DNA from: CAZICM01 sp964537685
GTDB lineage: Bacteria > Myxococcota_A > Polyangia > Polyangiales > Polyangiaceae
DNA length: 57,292 nucleotides
Reading direction: 5' to 3'
NCBI GenBank assembly: GCA_964537685.1
Contig: CAZICM010000059.1
Span: 1-57,292, forward strand
Shown: positions 8,430 to 16,771 of the stretch, piece by piece
Numbering within the stretch: the stretch's first letter is position 1
How the letters are laid out: each line of letters opens with the position of its first letter
The notes under the pieces: generated by a model
Seen by the model: the letters and a program-made list of their open reading frames with translations, nothing else
What the model was told of the DNA's origin: nothing
Database searches by the model: none
Program-made: the position numbers and the translations under genes

Positions 8430-9542
8430 TCACCATACGCGCGTCAGTACGAGAGCACCCGCGTTGCGCGTGACGGTGGGCAACACCGTGGTTTTGGTGT
8501 CTTTCCATAGCGTGTACGCGCCATACGCAAGGAAGCCCGCGAAGAAGATTCCGGACGTGATGTAGCCGGCCGTATAGAGGGTTTTGCGCTCATTGATATC
8601 GTCGAGCCGCACTTTGAGATCGTTGCAGGCACCTGTGAGTTTTGGCTCTTCGCCGGGCATACAAGCATCGGGGCCCTGCATTTGCTGCATTCGATCGCTG
8701 TCGATGGTGAGCTTGCGGAATTCGGCGTTCGTCTCATCGTTCAGCCGCATCGAATAGCCAAAAGCAACAGCAGACGTCGCAAGCGTTGTGAACAGCACGA
8801 GATGGCCTGTGCCGCTCACGAAAGATGGAGGGCTTTTGAACGCCTCGGCGGGAGCGGCGGACACTTTGATTTCAGGCTTCTTTTGAAGCTCAATCAACAG
8901 ATCGCGGGCCTCGCCGGCCTCGACAGAAACCAGCCGCTCGCGCGCCTCAAAGCCTTCTTCTTCGACCCTAATTCGATGCTCTCCCGGCTTAACAAAAACA
9001 CCTTGAGCGATGTCTTGCCCGCTTATGCTTTGGCCATCGATGGAGACGCTTGCCGAACGGGGCTGAACGTTCAGGCGAAACGCGCCTACAAGGCGTTGCG
9101 CTTCTTCAAAACGCTTGCGCAATTTTTGGGTGAACTCCTCGGACACCCCCGACGGCAGGTGATTCATCGCGAAGAGCAAGTGTTTCGCCGCGAACTCGGG
9201 CTTATGATTCTGAAGTTCGACATCGCCTAGATTCGCAGCCAGATCGTAAGTGCTGTCGATGGCGAAAGCCTGCGCGAGCAACAGCTCGGCCTCTTGGATT
9301 TTGTCATCGAGGATCGCTTCAATCGCGCGCTCATAGATCTCGCGCGCTTTATCTTTTTTCGCGATGTGCTCTCCGCCAAACGCGAGCCTTCTCGAGTTCG
9401 CCCGCGGCTCCGATGTCTTCACACCGGCCTTCGGCCGCGCGCTTGGCTCGGCCGCCTGGGCCGGCAAAGCGGGCAGCAGCCACAACCCAAGAATCATGGC
9501 CTTCGCGCCCATCCTCAATGTGTCAAACGATGCCGCTCTCAT
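8430..9542 (-). CDS. TPR-PEGA domain protein with C-terminal TM segments
   Basis: 370 residues from the ATG at 9542. The start is uncertain: 9512 is the other candidate, and the frame is open to 9593. A signal-like segment (ILGLWLLPALPAQA) is followed by TPR-like helices (AREIYERAIEAILDDK), a PEGA domain near 150-220 (FRLNVQPRSASVSIDG, FVKPGEHRIRVEEEGF), and two TM segments. PEGA domains are small beta-sandwiches common in surface proteins of myxobacteria and Planctomycetes. The same architecture recurs in the gene at 19288-20280. A small hairpin (8407-8427) follows the stop. Confidence 0.72.
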   Translation of the reverse strand: MRAASFDTLRMGAKAMILGLWLLPALPAQAAEPSARPKAGVKTSEPRANSRRLAFGGEHIAKKDKAREIYERAIEAILDDKIQEAELLLAQAFAIDSTYDLAANLGDVELQNHKPEFAAKHLLFAMNHLPSGVSEEFTQKLRKRFEEAQRLVGAFRLNVQPRSASVSIDGQSISGQDIAQGVFVKPGEHRIRVEEEGFEARERLVSVEAGEARDLLIELQKKPEIKVSAAPAEAFKSPPSFVSGTGHLVLFTTLATSAVAFGYSMRLNDETNAEFRKLTIDSDRMQQMQGPDACMPGEEPKLTGACNDLKVRLDDINERKTLYTAGYITSGIFFAGFLAYGAYTLWKDTKTTVLPTVTRNAGALVLTRVW

Positions 9543-9585
9543 CGTGTGCCCACACCTTACGCCGAAGGGTTTTGTATTCCAACTC

Positions 9586-10533
9586 CTACTCAATGCCCGA
9601 CGCTTCTTCTTCCGACAGCACCTGCCCTTGAGCGCGCTGCATCACAGCCGCCCATGACATCGTCGGCGTCGAATGCGAAAGGCCAAATCCGCCATGCCGA
9701 TCGAGCACGATCACCCCGCCTTTCATGGCGAGCCGCTCCGAAAGCTCCCGCACCATCTCACGCGCCGCAGACTCCGCATTTAGCCCATTTCGAAGGCGAT
9801 CGATCACCGATCGGGCAGCGCACAGCCTCAGCATTCCTTCGCCGTCGCCCGTCGTTGAAACCGCGCCCGCGTCATCGTCCGCATAGGTGCCCGCGCCAAT
9901 AATCGGAGCATCTCCAACGCGACCTGCGCGCTTGTTCACCGTCCCGCCCGTACTCGTCGCCGCCGCAAACACACCATGCGCATCCCTAGCCACGGCCCCC
10001 ACCGTATCGCCCGCCCAACCCGGCCCAGCCTTTCCTGCCCTCACCAGCGAAAGAGCCCTTCGCGCCCCTTCCGTAACCAGCAAATCTTCATGCACTTCCG
10101 CGAAATGATGAGCCCGCGCAAAACGGGCCGCCCCCTCGCCCGCATACAGCACATGCGTACCCTCCTCGAGCGCCGCCCGCGCAATCGAAATAGGCGCGCG
10201 AAAACTCGAGAGCGCACACACAGCGCCCGCCCTCAAGTCCCGCCCCTCCATAATCGACGCATCGTGCTCGACCCGGCCGTCCGCATTTAAACAAGCGCCA
10301 ATCCCCGCATTAAACAGCGGATCTTCCTCCAGCGCGCGCACCGCCGCTTCCACCGCATCCAGCGAAGATCCTCCCGCGCGAAGCACCTCGGCTCCCTTCC
10401 GCGCCGCATGCTGGCAGCCCTCCTCGTGCAGCGCCCTTCGCTCCAAAGGCACATTTCCCGCACCGCCGTGAACCAGCACGCACCATCTGCCCCACGCACC
10501 ACCTCGAGAAACCAAGCGTTCTACAGCACTCAT
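9586..10533 (-). CDS. iaaA: Isoaspartyl peptidase / L-asparaginase (Ntn hydrolase)
   Basis: 315 residues. It belongs to the plant-type asparaginase/isoaspartyl dipeptidase family, which is made as a precursor and cleaves itself before a threonine that becomes the catalytic N-terminus. The N-terminal VLVHGGAGN, the middle GSSLDAVEAAVRALE and the cleavage-site motif GDTVGAVARD are present, as are TSTGGTVNK and the downstream GDAPIIGAGTYADD. The start is set by an ATGA overlap with the upstream permease gene (stop TGA at 10532-10530), so the longer open frame to 10776 is a shadow. Expected role: cytoplasmic removal of beta-aspartyl dipeptides or asparagine breakdown. Confidence 0.92.
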   Translation of the reverse strand: MSAVERLVSRGGAWGRWCVLVHGGAGNVPLERRALHEEGCQHAARKGAEVLRAGGSSLDAVEAAVRALEEDPLFNAGIGACLNADGRVEHDASIMEGRDLRAGAVCALSSFRAPISIARAALEEGTHVLYAGEGAARFARAHHFAEVHEDLLVTEGARRALSLVRAGKAGPGWAGDTVGAVARDAHGVFAAATSTGGTVNKRAGRVGDAPIIGAGTYADDDAGAVSTTGDGEGMLRLCAARSVIDRLRNGLNAESAAREMVRELSERLAMKGGVIVLDRHGGFGLSHSTPTMSWAAVMQRAQGQVLSEEEASGIE

Positions 10534-11288
10534 CGCCTTAACCTGGAACGGTAGTGCAAGCCCAAGACTTCGGCGACAAGAAGCAGTGGAACAGCAGCCA
10601 CAAGCCACGCATAACGCGGCCGGAGAGCCGCCGCCTGATACGAAAGAAGCAGCAAGAAGACCCAAAGCGCTCCCACCACCGCCTTGCGTTTCGCGTTCGC
10701 CTTCGCCACAGCCCACAAAGAGCCAAACCCAGCGATCAAGAGCCCCGACACAGCCGCGCACAGCCTCAGCACCCAAAGCGGCGCCCGAGGCTCGGACAGC
10801 GCACTCGCCCCTCTCCCGCCAACCGTTTCAACACCAACAATCTCACCAGAAGCCAGCACGCGAATCCCGAGTGAACGCTCGAGCACAGCCCCACCGCCCT
10901 CCGCTTCCCACACCCGAGACCCAGACGGCCTCGGAAAGAGCACCTCAACCTCGGCCTTTTCCCACAAAATCGAACAAGCCCCTGCCCCGCCCCACAGCGC
11001 CCCCGCCATCACCGCAAACAAAGCCACCCGCGCAGGCGACACCCCAAGCGCAGCGAGCGCCCTCTCTTCACCCCGGGCCCGCGCAATCCCAAGCGCCACC
11101 GAAACCGCAATCATCCCCAGCGCAGGCGCAAACGCAGCCCACATCCCAAGCCTTCGGCCCCACACCTCCCCAAAACGCCCGCCCTCATCCGTCGCCGCAA
11201 TCACCACCCAGCACAGCCCCGAACACAGCCCAAACAGCCATGAAGTCCGAACAAAAACGGCTTTATCCCAAGGCGAACAGCTCATCAT
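10530..11288 (-). CDS. LptF/LptG-like membrane protein (short)
   Basis: 252 residues, with hydrophobic segments near the N-terminus, in the middle (GMIAVSVALGIARARGEE onwards) and three near the C-terminus. RARGEERALAALGVSPARV resembles the coupling-helix region of LptF/LptG permeases (D/E-ERALRAAGVS), which move LPS from the inner membrane to the Lpt bridge. It is shorter than the usual 350-400 residues and its periplasmic domain looks reduced, so a divergent family member is more likely than a canonical LptF. MM at 11288/11285 is the likely start. It overlaps the peptidase gene by ATGA, and a terminator-like hairpin lies just upstream. Confidence 0.55.
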   Translation of the reverse strand: MMSCSPWDKAVFVRTSWLFGLCSGLCWVVIAATDEGGRFGEVWGRRLGMWAAFAPALGMIAVSVALGIARARGEERALAALGVSPARVALFAVMAGALWGGAGACSILWEKAEVEVLFPRPSGSRVWEAEGGGAVLERSLGIRVLASGEIVGVETVGGRGASALSEPRAPLWVLRLCAAVSGLLIAGFGSLWAVAKANAKRKAVVGALWVFLLLLSYQAAALRPRYAWLVAAVPLLLVAEVLGLHYRSRLRR

Positions 11289-11836
11289 CAAGCCAAAAAA
11301 CAACGGGCTGGGCACCTTCGAAGGCAACCCAGCCCGTCCCGTGGGCCTCAATTACCGGAGGCCATCCATCACACTCAACAACAGCCTAGAGACAAAATCT
11401 CCGGGCTGCTCAGAGCCTGCCAACCTCCGGGTTAGAGCCACTGGTATTTTGCATGATGTCCTTCCCTCCTCCGGCGAACCGGCACCCATGGCCGCGGCCA
11501 TGCCGTTTCCGGCAAACCGCTCAGCCGCTCGGGTGTTCAGATGCGGCCGCGAGACGTAGGAGCAAGCGGCCTATGTTTCAGCGCTCGGTGCCGAAAAACC
11601 GGCGGACCAATCCCGGACCCGAAAGCCCAACCAAGCCAGCCCAAACTATCATGGGCAAATCGGCGCGCAAGCAACAGCCAGATGTCCGAAAAGCGCCACC
11701 GTGCCGCAAGGTAGATGCTCATACCCACAACAATTTGGGTTAAGGTGGCGCCGCGTCCGGCCCGAACAATTTTGTTGTTGGGTTTTTGTGTTGCCCGGCC
11801 GCGCTTTCTTTCGACCAAATTCGATAATCATCCACC
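11289..11836. other. Structured intergenic region with a mini-ORF
   Basis: 548 bases without a clear gene. On the - strand, from right to left, it holds: a possible small membrane ORF (11722-11537, 61 residues, hydrophobic stretch IYLAARWRFSDIWLLLARRF, no good Shine-Dalgarno, low confidence); a strong palindrome CATGGCCGCGGCCATG (11487-11502); a CCGG-TTCG-CCGG tetraloop hairpin; a very strong Shine-Dalgarno (GGAGGAGGGAAGG) before a 14-codon ORF at 11454-11410 (MQNTSGSNPEVGRL); and the terminator at 11296-11337. On the + strand, GATAAT (11823-11828) lies only 9 bases before the next gene. Confidence 0.45.
11296..11337 (-). terminator. Intrinsic terminator-like hairpin in 5' leader
   Basis: A perfect 10-bp stem (11328-11337 with 11303-11312) encloses an inner palindrome CCTTCGAAGG (11315-11324). 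Reading on the - strand it is followed by TTGTTTTTT. It lies 8 bases upstream of the permease start, so it would either end a short leader transcript or act as an attenuator. Confidence 0.7.
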
Positions 11837-13798
11837 ATGCCTGCAAAGCCTGGGCCTTCGGCCGCCACACCTTCAACTGAAAGCGATGCGCTTATCACAC
11901 CGCTGCTCGCCATTGGCGCCATCGGCTTCGTTGCCCTCGCCTATGGCATTGATCAATACGGCCTGCCCGCGGTTAGCCGAGACCATTATATTTTCCGCGG
12001 CACCGCGGCCCTGCTCGCCGCCTGGATTGGTTTTCTAGCGGTCCGCCAAAAACTAAAAGCCGCGCTCGCTTATCTTTTAGCAATCGATATCATTGGCCTT
12101 GTATTCTTTCTAATTCAACAAAAAGTCCCCGCCCACGATCGCGCCGTCGACATCAGCAAAGCCGCCATAGCGATTATCGCCGCGGGATGCGTCTTTTACG
12201 AAGCTCACCGGGCCGGCCAAAAACGCCCTGTTTCCGAACGCTGGAAGCGCTTTGCCGCCGTTGTTTTGGGCCTCGCCGCCATCGTCGCCTATTTCAACGG
12301 CTTCCGCTTTGGATATCCCAAATACTATCATCGCTGGGACCAATTTCATTATTATATGGGGGCCAAATATTTCCGCGAGCTTGGCTATGCGGGCCTCTAC
12401 AAATGCTCCGCCATCGCCCAGGATGAGCTCGGCGTCGTCGATTACACCAATGAAGACACGGGAAAACCCGCGCGCATCGATATGACCAAAGAGGTGCGCC
12501 ATCCCGATAAAAAAATCCGCAACCTAAGCGGCGACAATTTATTGATGCCCGTCCATCCCATTCTCGAGCATCCCGAAGAATGCCGGGACAAATTCACGCC
12601 CGAAAAGTGGGAATCCTTTAAAAAAGACGTACAATTCTTTCGCATTGCTTCCGACAAAGGCTATTGGGAGGACATGCAGAAAGATCACGGCTACAACCCG
12701 CCGCCCGTATGGACCATCGCGGGCCATTATTTATCGAGCCTTCAACCTGCCTCCACCCGCTACCTTCAATTTTTATCGGCATTCGATATTGCTTATTTAG
12801 GCGGCATGTTCGTCGCGATCTGGTGGGCATTTGGATGGAGAATTTTTGCGGTAGCGGCCGTATTTTGGGGCTGCCAATCGTCTGCTCCATTCTATTGGAC
12901 AGGCGGCGCATTCCTTCGCCAAGACTGGCTCTTTTGGCTGGTCTTATCGGCCTGCCTCACCCGCAAACGCTATTTTAAATTGGCCGGCGCCACATTTGTC
13001 TATTCGGCCCTTCTGCGCATCTTCCCCGGACTCGCCGTCTTCGGCTGGCTCACCGCGGCAGGCATTTATATCGCCCGCCACAAGAAAATGGCCAAGCACC
13101 ACCTTCAAATGCTTATCGGCGGCACCGCAGCCGCAGCCGTCTTAATCCCGCTCAGCATCCATGTCGCGGGCCCCGATTCGTACCAAAAATTCTATCACCA
13201 CACCATTCAGGTCCACGACCAAACGCCGCTCACCAATCACATGGGATTGCGCGTCCTCATCGGCCAAAAAACACCCATCGAAATACCCCAAATTGGCCTA
13301 GGAACCGGCGAAGCCTCGGGCCGCATGAAATACACCAAAGACGTAAAGCTCCGCGATCCCTTCGAGGTATGGAAGCGCATGCGCAATGAGCGCTATGCCA
13401 AATACCGCTTCGCCGCCTATGGAATCATCGCCGCGACCTTCGCCTTTTTCATTTACATCATGAGACGCATCAAATCGATGTGGGTGGCCCAGGCGCTCGC
13501 GCAGATCTTTATCATTCTGATGTCCCAGCTCACTTGTTATTACTATTCCTTTATGATTTTAGCCGCACCGCTCTCGCGCATACGCCGCGGCATTGAAATT
13601 TGGCTCTTCGGCCTCGCCGCACTAAGCCAATTCATTTGGATTATTTTCAATTGGAACGACGACAAATACTATGTATTGACCCTTGTTTCGCTTGTCTTCT
13701 GCTACGCCGTCCTGTGCTCCTTCGCCCCCGCGGAATTCAAAGAACGGCTTAACCAGCTCTTTTCGGGTCCAGCCAATAAAAACCCAGCCTCCAAATAA
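11837..13798 (+). CDS. Polytopic GT-C-like membrane glycosyltransferase (putative)
   Basis: 653 residues with ten or more hydrophobic segments spread along the chain. Near residue 170 a large loop carries HRWDQFHYYMGAKYFRELGY; acidic and aromatic residues in such a loop are typical of GT-C enzymes that use lipid-linked sugars (compare GT87/DUF2029 and PMT families). The protein would sit in the inner membrane with its loop in the periplasm. It is the first of five + strand genes; the next starts 12 bases after its stop. No catalytic motif is certain, so the glycosyltransferase call is inference from topology. Confidence 0.55.
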   Translation: MPAKPGPSAATPSTESDALITPLLAIGAIGFVALAYGIDQYGLPAVSRDHYIFRGTAALLAAWIGFLAVRQKLKAALAYLLAIDIIGLVFFLIQQKVPAHDRAVDISKAAIAIIAAGCVFYEAHRAGQKRPVSERWKRFAAVVLGLAAIVAYFNGFRFGYPKYYHRWDQFHYYMGAKYFRELGYAGLYKCSAIAQDELGVVDYTNEDTGKPARIDMTKEVRHPDKKIRNLSGDNLLMPVHPILEHPEECRDKFTPEKWESFKKDVQFFRIASDKGYWEDMQKDHGYNPPPVWTIAGHYLSSLQPASTRYLQFLSAFDIAYLGGMFVAIWWAFGWRIFAVAAVFWGCQSSAPFYWTGGAFLRQDWLFWLVLSACLTRKRYFKLAGATFVYSALLRIFPGLAVFGWLTAAGIYIARHKKMAKHHLQMLIGGTAAAAVLIPLSIHVAGPDSYQKFYHHTIQVHDQTPLTNHMGLRVLIGQKTPIEIPQIGLGTGEASGRMKYTKDVKLRDPFEVWKRMRNERYAKYRFAAYGIIAATFAFFIYIMRRIKSMWVAQALAQIFIILMSQLTCYYYSFMILAAPLSRIRRGIEIWLFGLAALSQFIWIIFNWNDDKYYVLTLVSLVFCYAVLCSFAPAEFKERLNQLFSGPANKNPASK

Positions 13799-13810
13799 TT
13801 GGAACTACCC

Positions 13811-15205
13811 ATGGAATCCAGTCCCGCCGCGCCCGAAGCCGATTTGACTACGCCCTTCAACGGCGCGCATGAATCCGATAAATCCGATAAAATTGATAAA
13901 AACAACGACCGGGATGTACCGGCCCGAATGCTCAGCGACGACCGGGCGCTCGGCGCATTCCGGAAAGTGCCGCGCACAGGCGTTATTTACGTCATGGGCG
14001 AGGCCGCCCGATTTGGCTACAAACCCGGCGTCGATCAAGGCCCGGATGCCTTTTGCAATTTAGGCCAGGGACAGCCCGAAACAGGCTCCCTCGAAGGCGC
14101 CCCGCCCCGCTGCCACAGCGTCGCCATTTCGGTCGACGATCAAGAATACGCGCCTGTCGCCGGCCTTTGGGAATTGCGCGAAGCCATCGCCGATTTCTAC
14201 AACCGCGCCTACCGGCGAGGAATGCCCTCCCGCTACAGCGCCGAAAACGTCAGCATTTCAGGCGGAGGACGCACATCGCTCACCCGCGCCGCCGCGGCCC
14301 TCGGACAAATTCATCTGGGCCATTTTCTGCCCGACTACACGGCCTACGAAGAATTGCTCGACGTATTCAGGCTGTTTTCTCCCATTCCGATCTTATTGGA
14401 AGGCGAAAAATCCTATTCATTTACCGTCGGCGACCTGAGGCGCGAAATTCAAGGCCGGGGCCTGAGCGCCATTTTAGCGAGCAATCCCTGCAATCCAACG
14501 GGAAAACATGTGCGCGGCGAAGAACTCGCGGCCTGGGTCCGCACCGCCAAAGAGCTCGATTGCACAATGCTCTTCGATGAATTTTATTCGCATTACATCT
14601 ATGGCCAAGGCGGCATCGCCCCCATGGAAAGCGCCGCCCGCTATGTCGAAGATGTAGATTCCGATCCTATCGTCCTCTTCGACGGCCTCACCAAAAACTG
14701 GCGATATCCAGGCTGGCGCGTCACCTGGACGGTCGGCCCCCGCGATGTCATCGATGCCGTGGCCAGCGCCGGAAGCTTTCTCGACGGCGGCGGCTCAAAA
14801 CCCATGCAGCGGGCCGCGATTCCCCTGCTTTCCCTCGAGCACGTCAAAGCCGAAACCGCGGCCATCCATCAAACCTTCGCCCGCAAACGCGATATCATGG
14901 TTCAGGGCCTTCGCAGGCTCGGCATTCATATCGATATCGAACCCGAAGGCACATTCTATGTATGGGGCTCCGTGGCCGATCTACCGCCCGGCCTCAACGA
15001 CGGGCATTCCTTTTTCCGCGCGGCCCTCGCCCACCGGGTCATTGTCGTCCCCGGCGAATTCTTCGACGTAAATCCAGGCAAACGCAGGGCAAAACGCGCA
15101 TCCCGCTTCCGCCAATACGTTCGATTTTCCTTCGGTCCCAGCGAAGACGTCCTCGTCCGCGCCCTCAAACGCCTCGAGGATATGATTCAATCTCATCAAG
15201 CATAA
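13811..15205 (+). CDS. PLP-dependent class I/II aminotransferase
   Basis: 464 residues from ATG 13811; a TTG lies in frame 12 bases earlier. An N-terminal extension of about 45 polar residues precedes a fold-type I aminotransferase. Motifs: NLGQGQPETG near the start, YAPVAGLWELREAIADFY (substrate loop), SNPCNPTGK (cofactor-binding Asn), MLFDEFYSHYIY (Asp and Tyr contacting PLP), and LTKNWRYPGWR with the Schiff-base Lys. The C-terminal RFSFGPSEDVLVRAL matches the family Arg that binds the substrate carboxylate. The amino donor cannot be read from sequence. It lies in the same operon as the membrane enzyme before it, 26 bases ahead of the DUF2505 gene. Confidence 0.88.
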   Translation: MESSPAAPEADLTTPFNGAHESDKSDKIDKNNDRDVPARMLSDDRALGAFRKVPRTGVIYVMGEAARFGYKPGVDQGPDAFCNLGQGQPETGSLEGAPPRCHSVAISVDDQEYAPVAGLWELREAIADFYNRAYRRGMPSRYSAENVSISGGGRTSLTRAAAALGQIHLGHFLPDYTAYEELLDVFRLFSPIPILLEGEKSYSFTVGDLRREIQGRGLSAILASNPCNPTGKHVRGEELAAWVRTAKELDCTMLFDEFYSHYIYGQGGIAPMESAARYVEDVDSDPIVLFDGLTKNWRYPGWRVTWTVGPRDVIDAVASAGSFLDGGGSKPMQRAAIPLLSLEHVKAETAAIHQTFARKRDIMVQGLRRLGIHIDIEPEGTFYVWGSVADLPPGLNDGHSFFRAALAHRVIVVPGEFFDVNPGKRRAKRASRFRQYVRFSFGPSEDVLVRALKRLEDMIQSHQA

Positions 15206-15231
15206 TTTCAATTCAACAAGGATGCAATACC

Positions 15232-15744
15232 ATGGGCAAGTTTACCGTCACGCACGAAATCCCCTGCAATCAGGAAACCTTTTGGAAGCTCTTTTTCGAT
15301 AAGGCTTTCAATGAAGAAATGTTCCTCAAGGATTTAGGATTTCCCCAGTACCGCATTCTTGAGCAACGCGAAAGCGATACCGAAATATTCCGTAAGATTG
15401 CAGGCCAGCCCAAAATGAATTTGCCCGGCCCGGTGGCCAAATTGTTCGGCCCGGGATTTAGCTATGTGGAAGAAGGCCGCTTCAACAAGGCCACCAAGCT
15501 TTGGACATGGAAAATGACGCCCTCTACGCTTGCCGACAAGCTCCGCAACGAAGGCTCGATGCGCATCGAAGCGATCGGCGATAGCAAAGTGCGCCGCATC
15601 GCCGATTTGGTTGCCGAAGCCAAAATCTTCGCCGTGGGCGGCTTGGTCGAAAGCACCGCCGAAAAAGAACTCCGCGACGGCTGGGACAAAAGCGCCGTAT
15701 TCTTTAAAAAGTGGCTTTCCGATCCATCGAAATCGGGCGCATAA
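15232..15744 (+). CDS. DUF2505 family protein (START-like fold)
   Basis: 170 residues. The start FTVTHEIPCNQETFWKLFFD and the body resemble DUF2505, a SRPBCC/START-like family found in Actinobacteria and Myxococcota; such folds hold a hydrophobic pocket and often bind lipids. No signal peptide, so cytoplasmic. AAGGA about 9 bases before the ATG supports the start; longer open reading in this frame overlaps the aminotransferase and is spurious. The biological role is unknown; operon position with a membrane enzyme and an NDH-2 hints at membrane lipid work. Confidence 0.72.
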   Translation: MGKFTVTHEIPCNQETFWKLFFDKAFNEEMFLKDLGFPQYRILEQRESDTEIFRKIAGQPKMNLPGPVAKLFGPGFSYVEEGRFNKATKLWTWKMTPSTLADKLRNEGSMRIEAIGDSKVRRIADLVAEAKIFAVGGLVESTAEKELRDGWDKSAVFFKKWLSDPSKSGA

Positions 15745-15781
15745 TTATCCCGCTTGTCTTATTTGATTGAATGGATTCACC

Positions 15782-16771
15782 ATGAAAACCGGCCTATCGC
15801 TCTCCAAAGCATTTGTATTTCGCGCCTTCTTCGCGGCAACCGCCGTAGGCGCGGCCCTGGCGCCTTTTATTTCAACAGGCTGCTCGGGCAAGGTCGTCTG
15901 CATCCAAAAGAGCTTTACCATTACCGAATGCCTCAATCGCGAGGACGCGCTGGCCCTCTTTCAGCAAGGCTGCGCGCCCATTGCATCGGTGGACAGCGAC
16001 GCCATCGATGAAGGCGGCGAGTGCTGTTACAACGTCACCGAGACCGAGGATTTCCCGCCCTGCTCCAACACCGTGGGCAGCGGCCCCATCGGTTCGGGAA
16101 CGACCGGAACAGGCCCCAGCTCCCCCTGCGACGGCGCGATTGGCGGCACATGCGGCGATTGCGCATCGGCCAGTTGCTGCAATCAAATCATCAATTGCCT
16201 TGGCACAGCGGGCTGCGGGACATGCCTGAACGACGAAAAACAATGCGCCGCCGTCGATTTTAATGCGCAAACCCTTGCCAACGACCTCGACGCATGCCTT
16301 CGGAACAACTGTTCTGTTGAATGTTTTGGCGCCGAACAAAAAGCCCCGGATTGCCAAGCGCCCTACCCCGGCGTGCCTTCCGCCGGAAGCTGCGTGAGCG
16401 TCGACGAAATCAATTTCTATTGCAATCCTATCAATAACGATAAATGCCTACCCGGCGAGATATGCCGTTTTGACGGCATGGCCTTTAAATGCATTAGCCC
16501 GCCTCAATTCTCTTCGATATGCCAAGCCTGCGGGGCCACGACATGGTGCGATATTGGATTGAGCTGCACCGACAGCTTCTGCACACCCTACTGCTGCGAC
16601 AACAGCGATTGCGGTCCTGAATCTCACTGCGATTTTGACGTGCCGACCGTCGCTGGACTTCCTTTAGGCGTATGCCTTGCCGGATTGGGCGGAGGAAGCG
16701 GCGCGGGCGGCGCAGGTGGTGCGGGCGGAGCGGGCGGCGCAGGTGGTGCGGGTGGATCCGGCGGAAATTAA
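15782..16771 (+). CDS. Cysteine-rich lipoprotein with Gly/Ala tail
   Basis: 329 residues from ATG 15782; an ATG at 15767 is less likely. The signal peptide ends FISTGC, a lipobox. The mature part has many cysteines in short clusters (GGTCGDCASASCCNQ, GCGTCL, PYCCDNSDCGPESHC), pointing to a disulphide-rich secreted protein, common in Myxococcota. The last 30 residues are GGAGGAGG repeats ending GGSGGN, encoded by a 27-bp DNA repeat. This repetitive tail overlaps the start of the NADH dehydrogenase gene. Function unknown. Confidence 0.78.
   Translation: MKTGLSLSKAFVFRAFFAATAVGAALAPFISTGCSGKVVCIQKSFTITECLNREDALALFQQGCAPIASVDSDAIDEGGECCYNVTETEDFPPCSNTVGSGPIGSGTTGTGPSSPCDGAIGGTCGDCASASCCNQIINCLGTAGCGTCLNDEKQCAAVDFNAQTLANDLDACLRNNCSVECFGAEQKAPDCQAPYPGVPSAGSCVSVDEINFYCNPINNDKCLPGEICRFDGMAFKCISPPQFSSICQACGATTWCDIGLSCTDSFCTPYCCDNSDCGPESHCDFDVPTVAGLPLGVCLAGLGGGSGAGGAGGAGGAGGAGGAGGSGGN
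16703..16752 (+). repeat. 27-bp tandem repeat, Gly/Ala codons
   Basis: A 23-base stretch at 16703-16725 recurs exactly at 16730-16752. It encodes the GGAGG tail of the lipoprotein, and its AGGTGG copies sit where a ribosome-binding site for the downstream dehydrogenase is needed. Confidence 0.75.

Noticed and set aside
11296..11560. Cobalamin, glycine or SAH riboswitch in the leader before the LptF/G-like gene
   Set aside because: Isolated words such as GCCACTG occur, but the ordered conserved elements of these riboswitches are not found.
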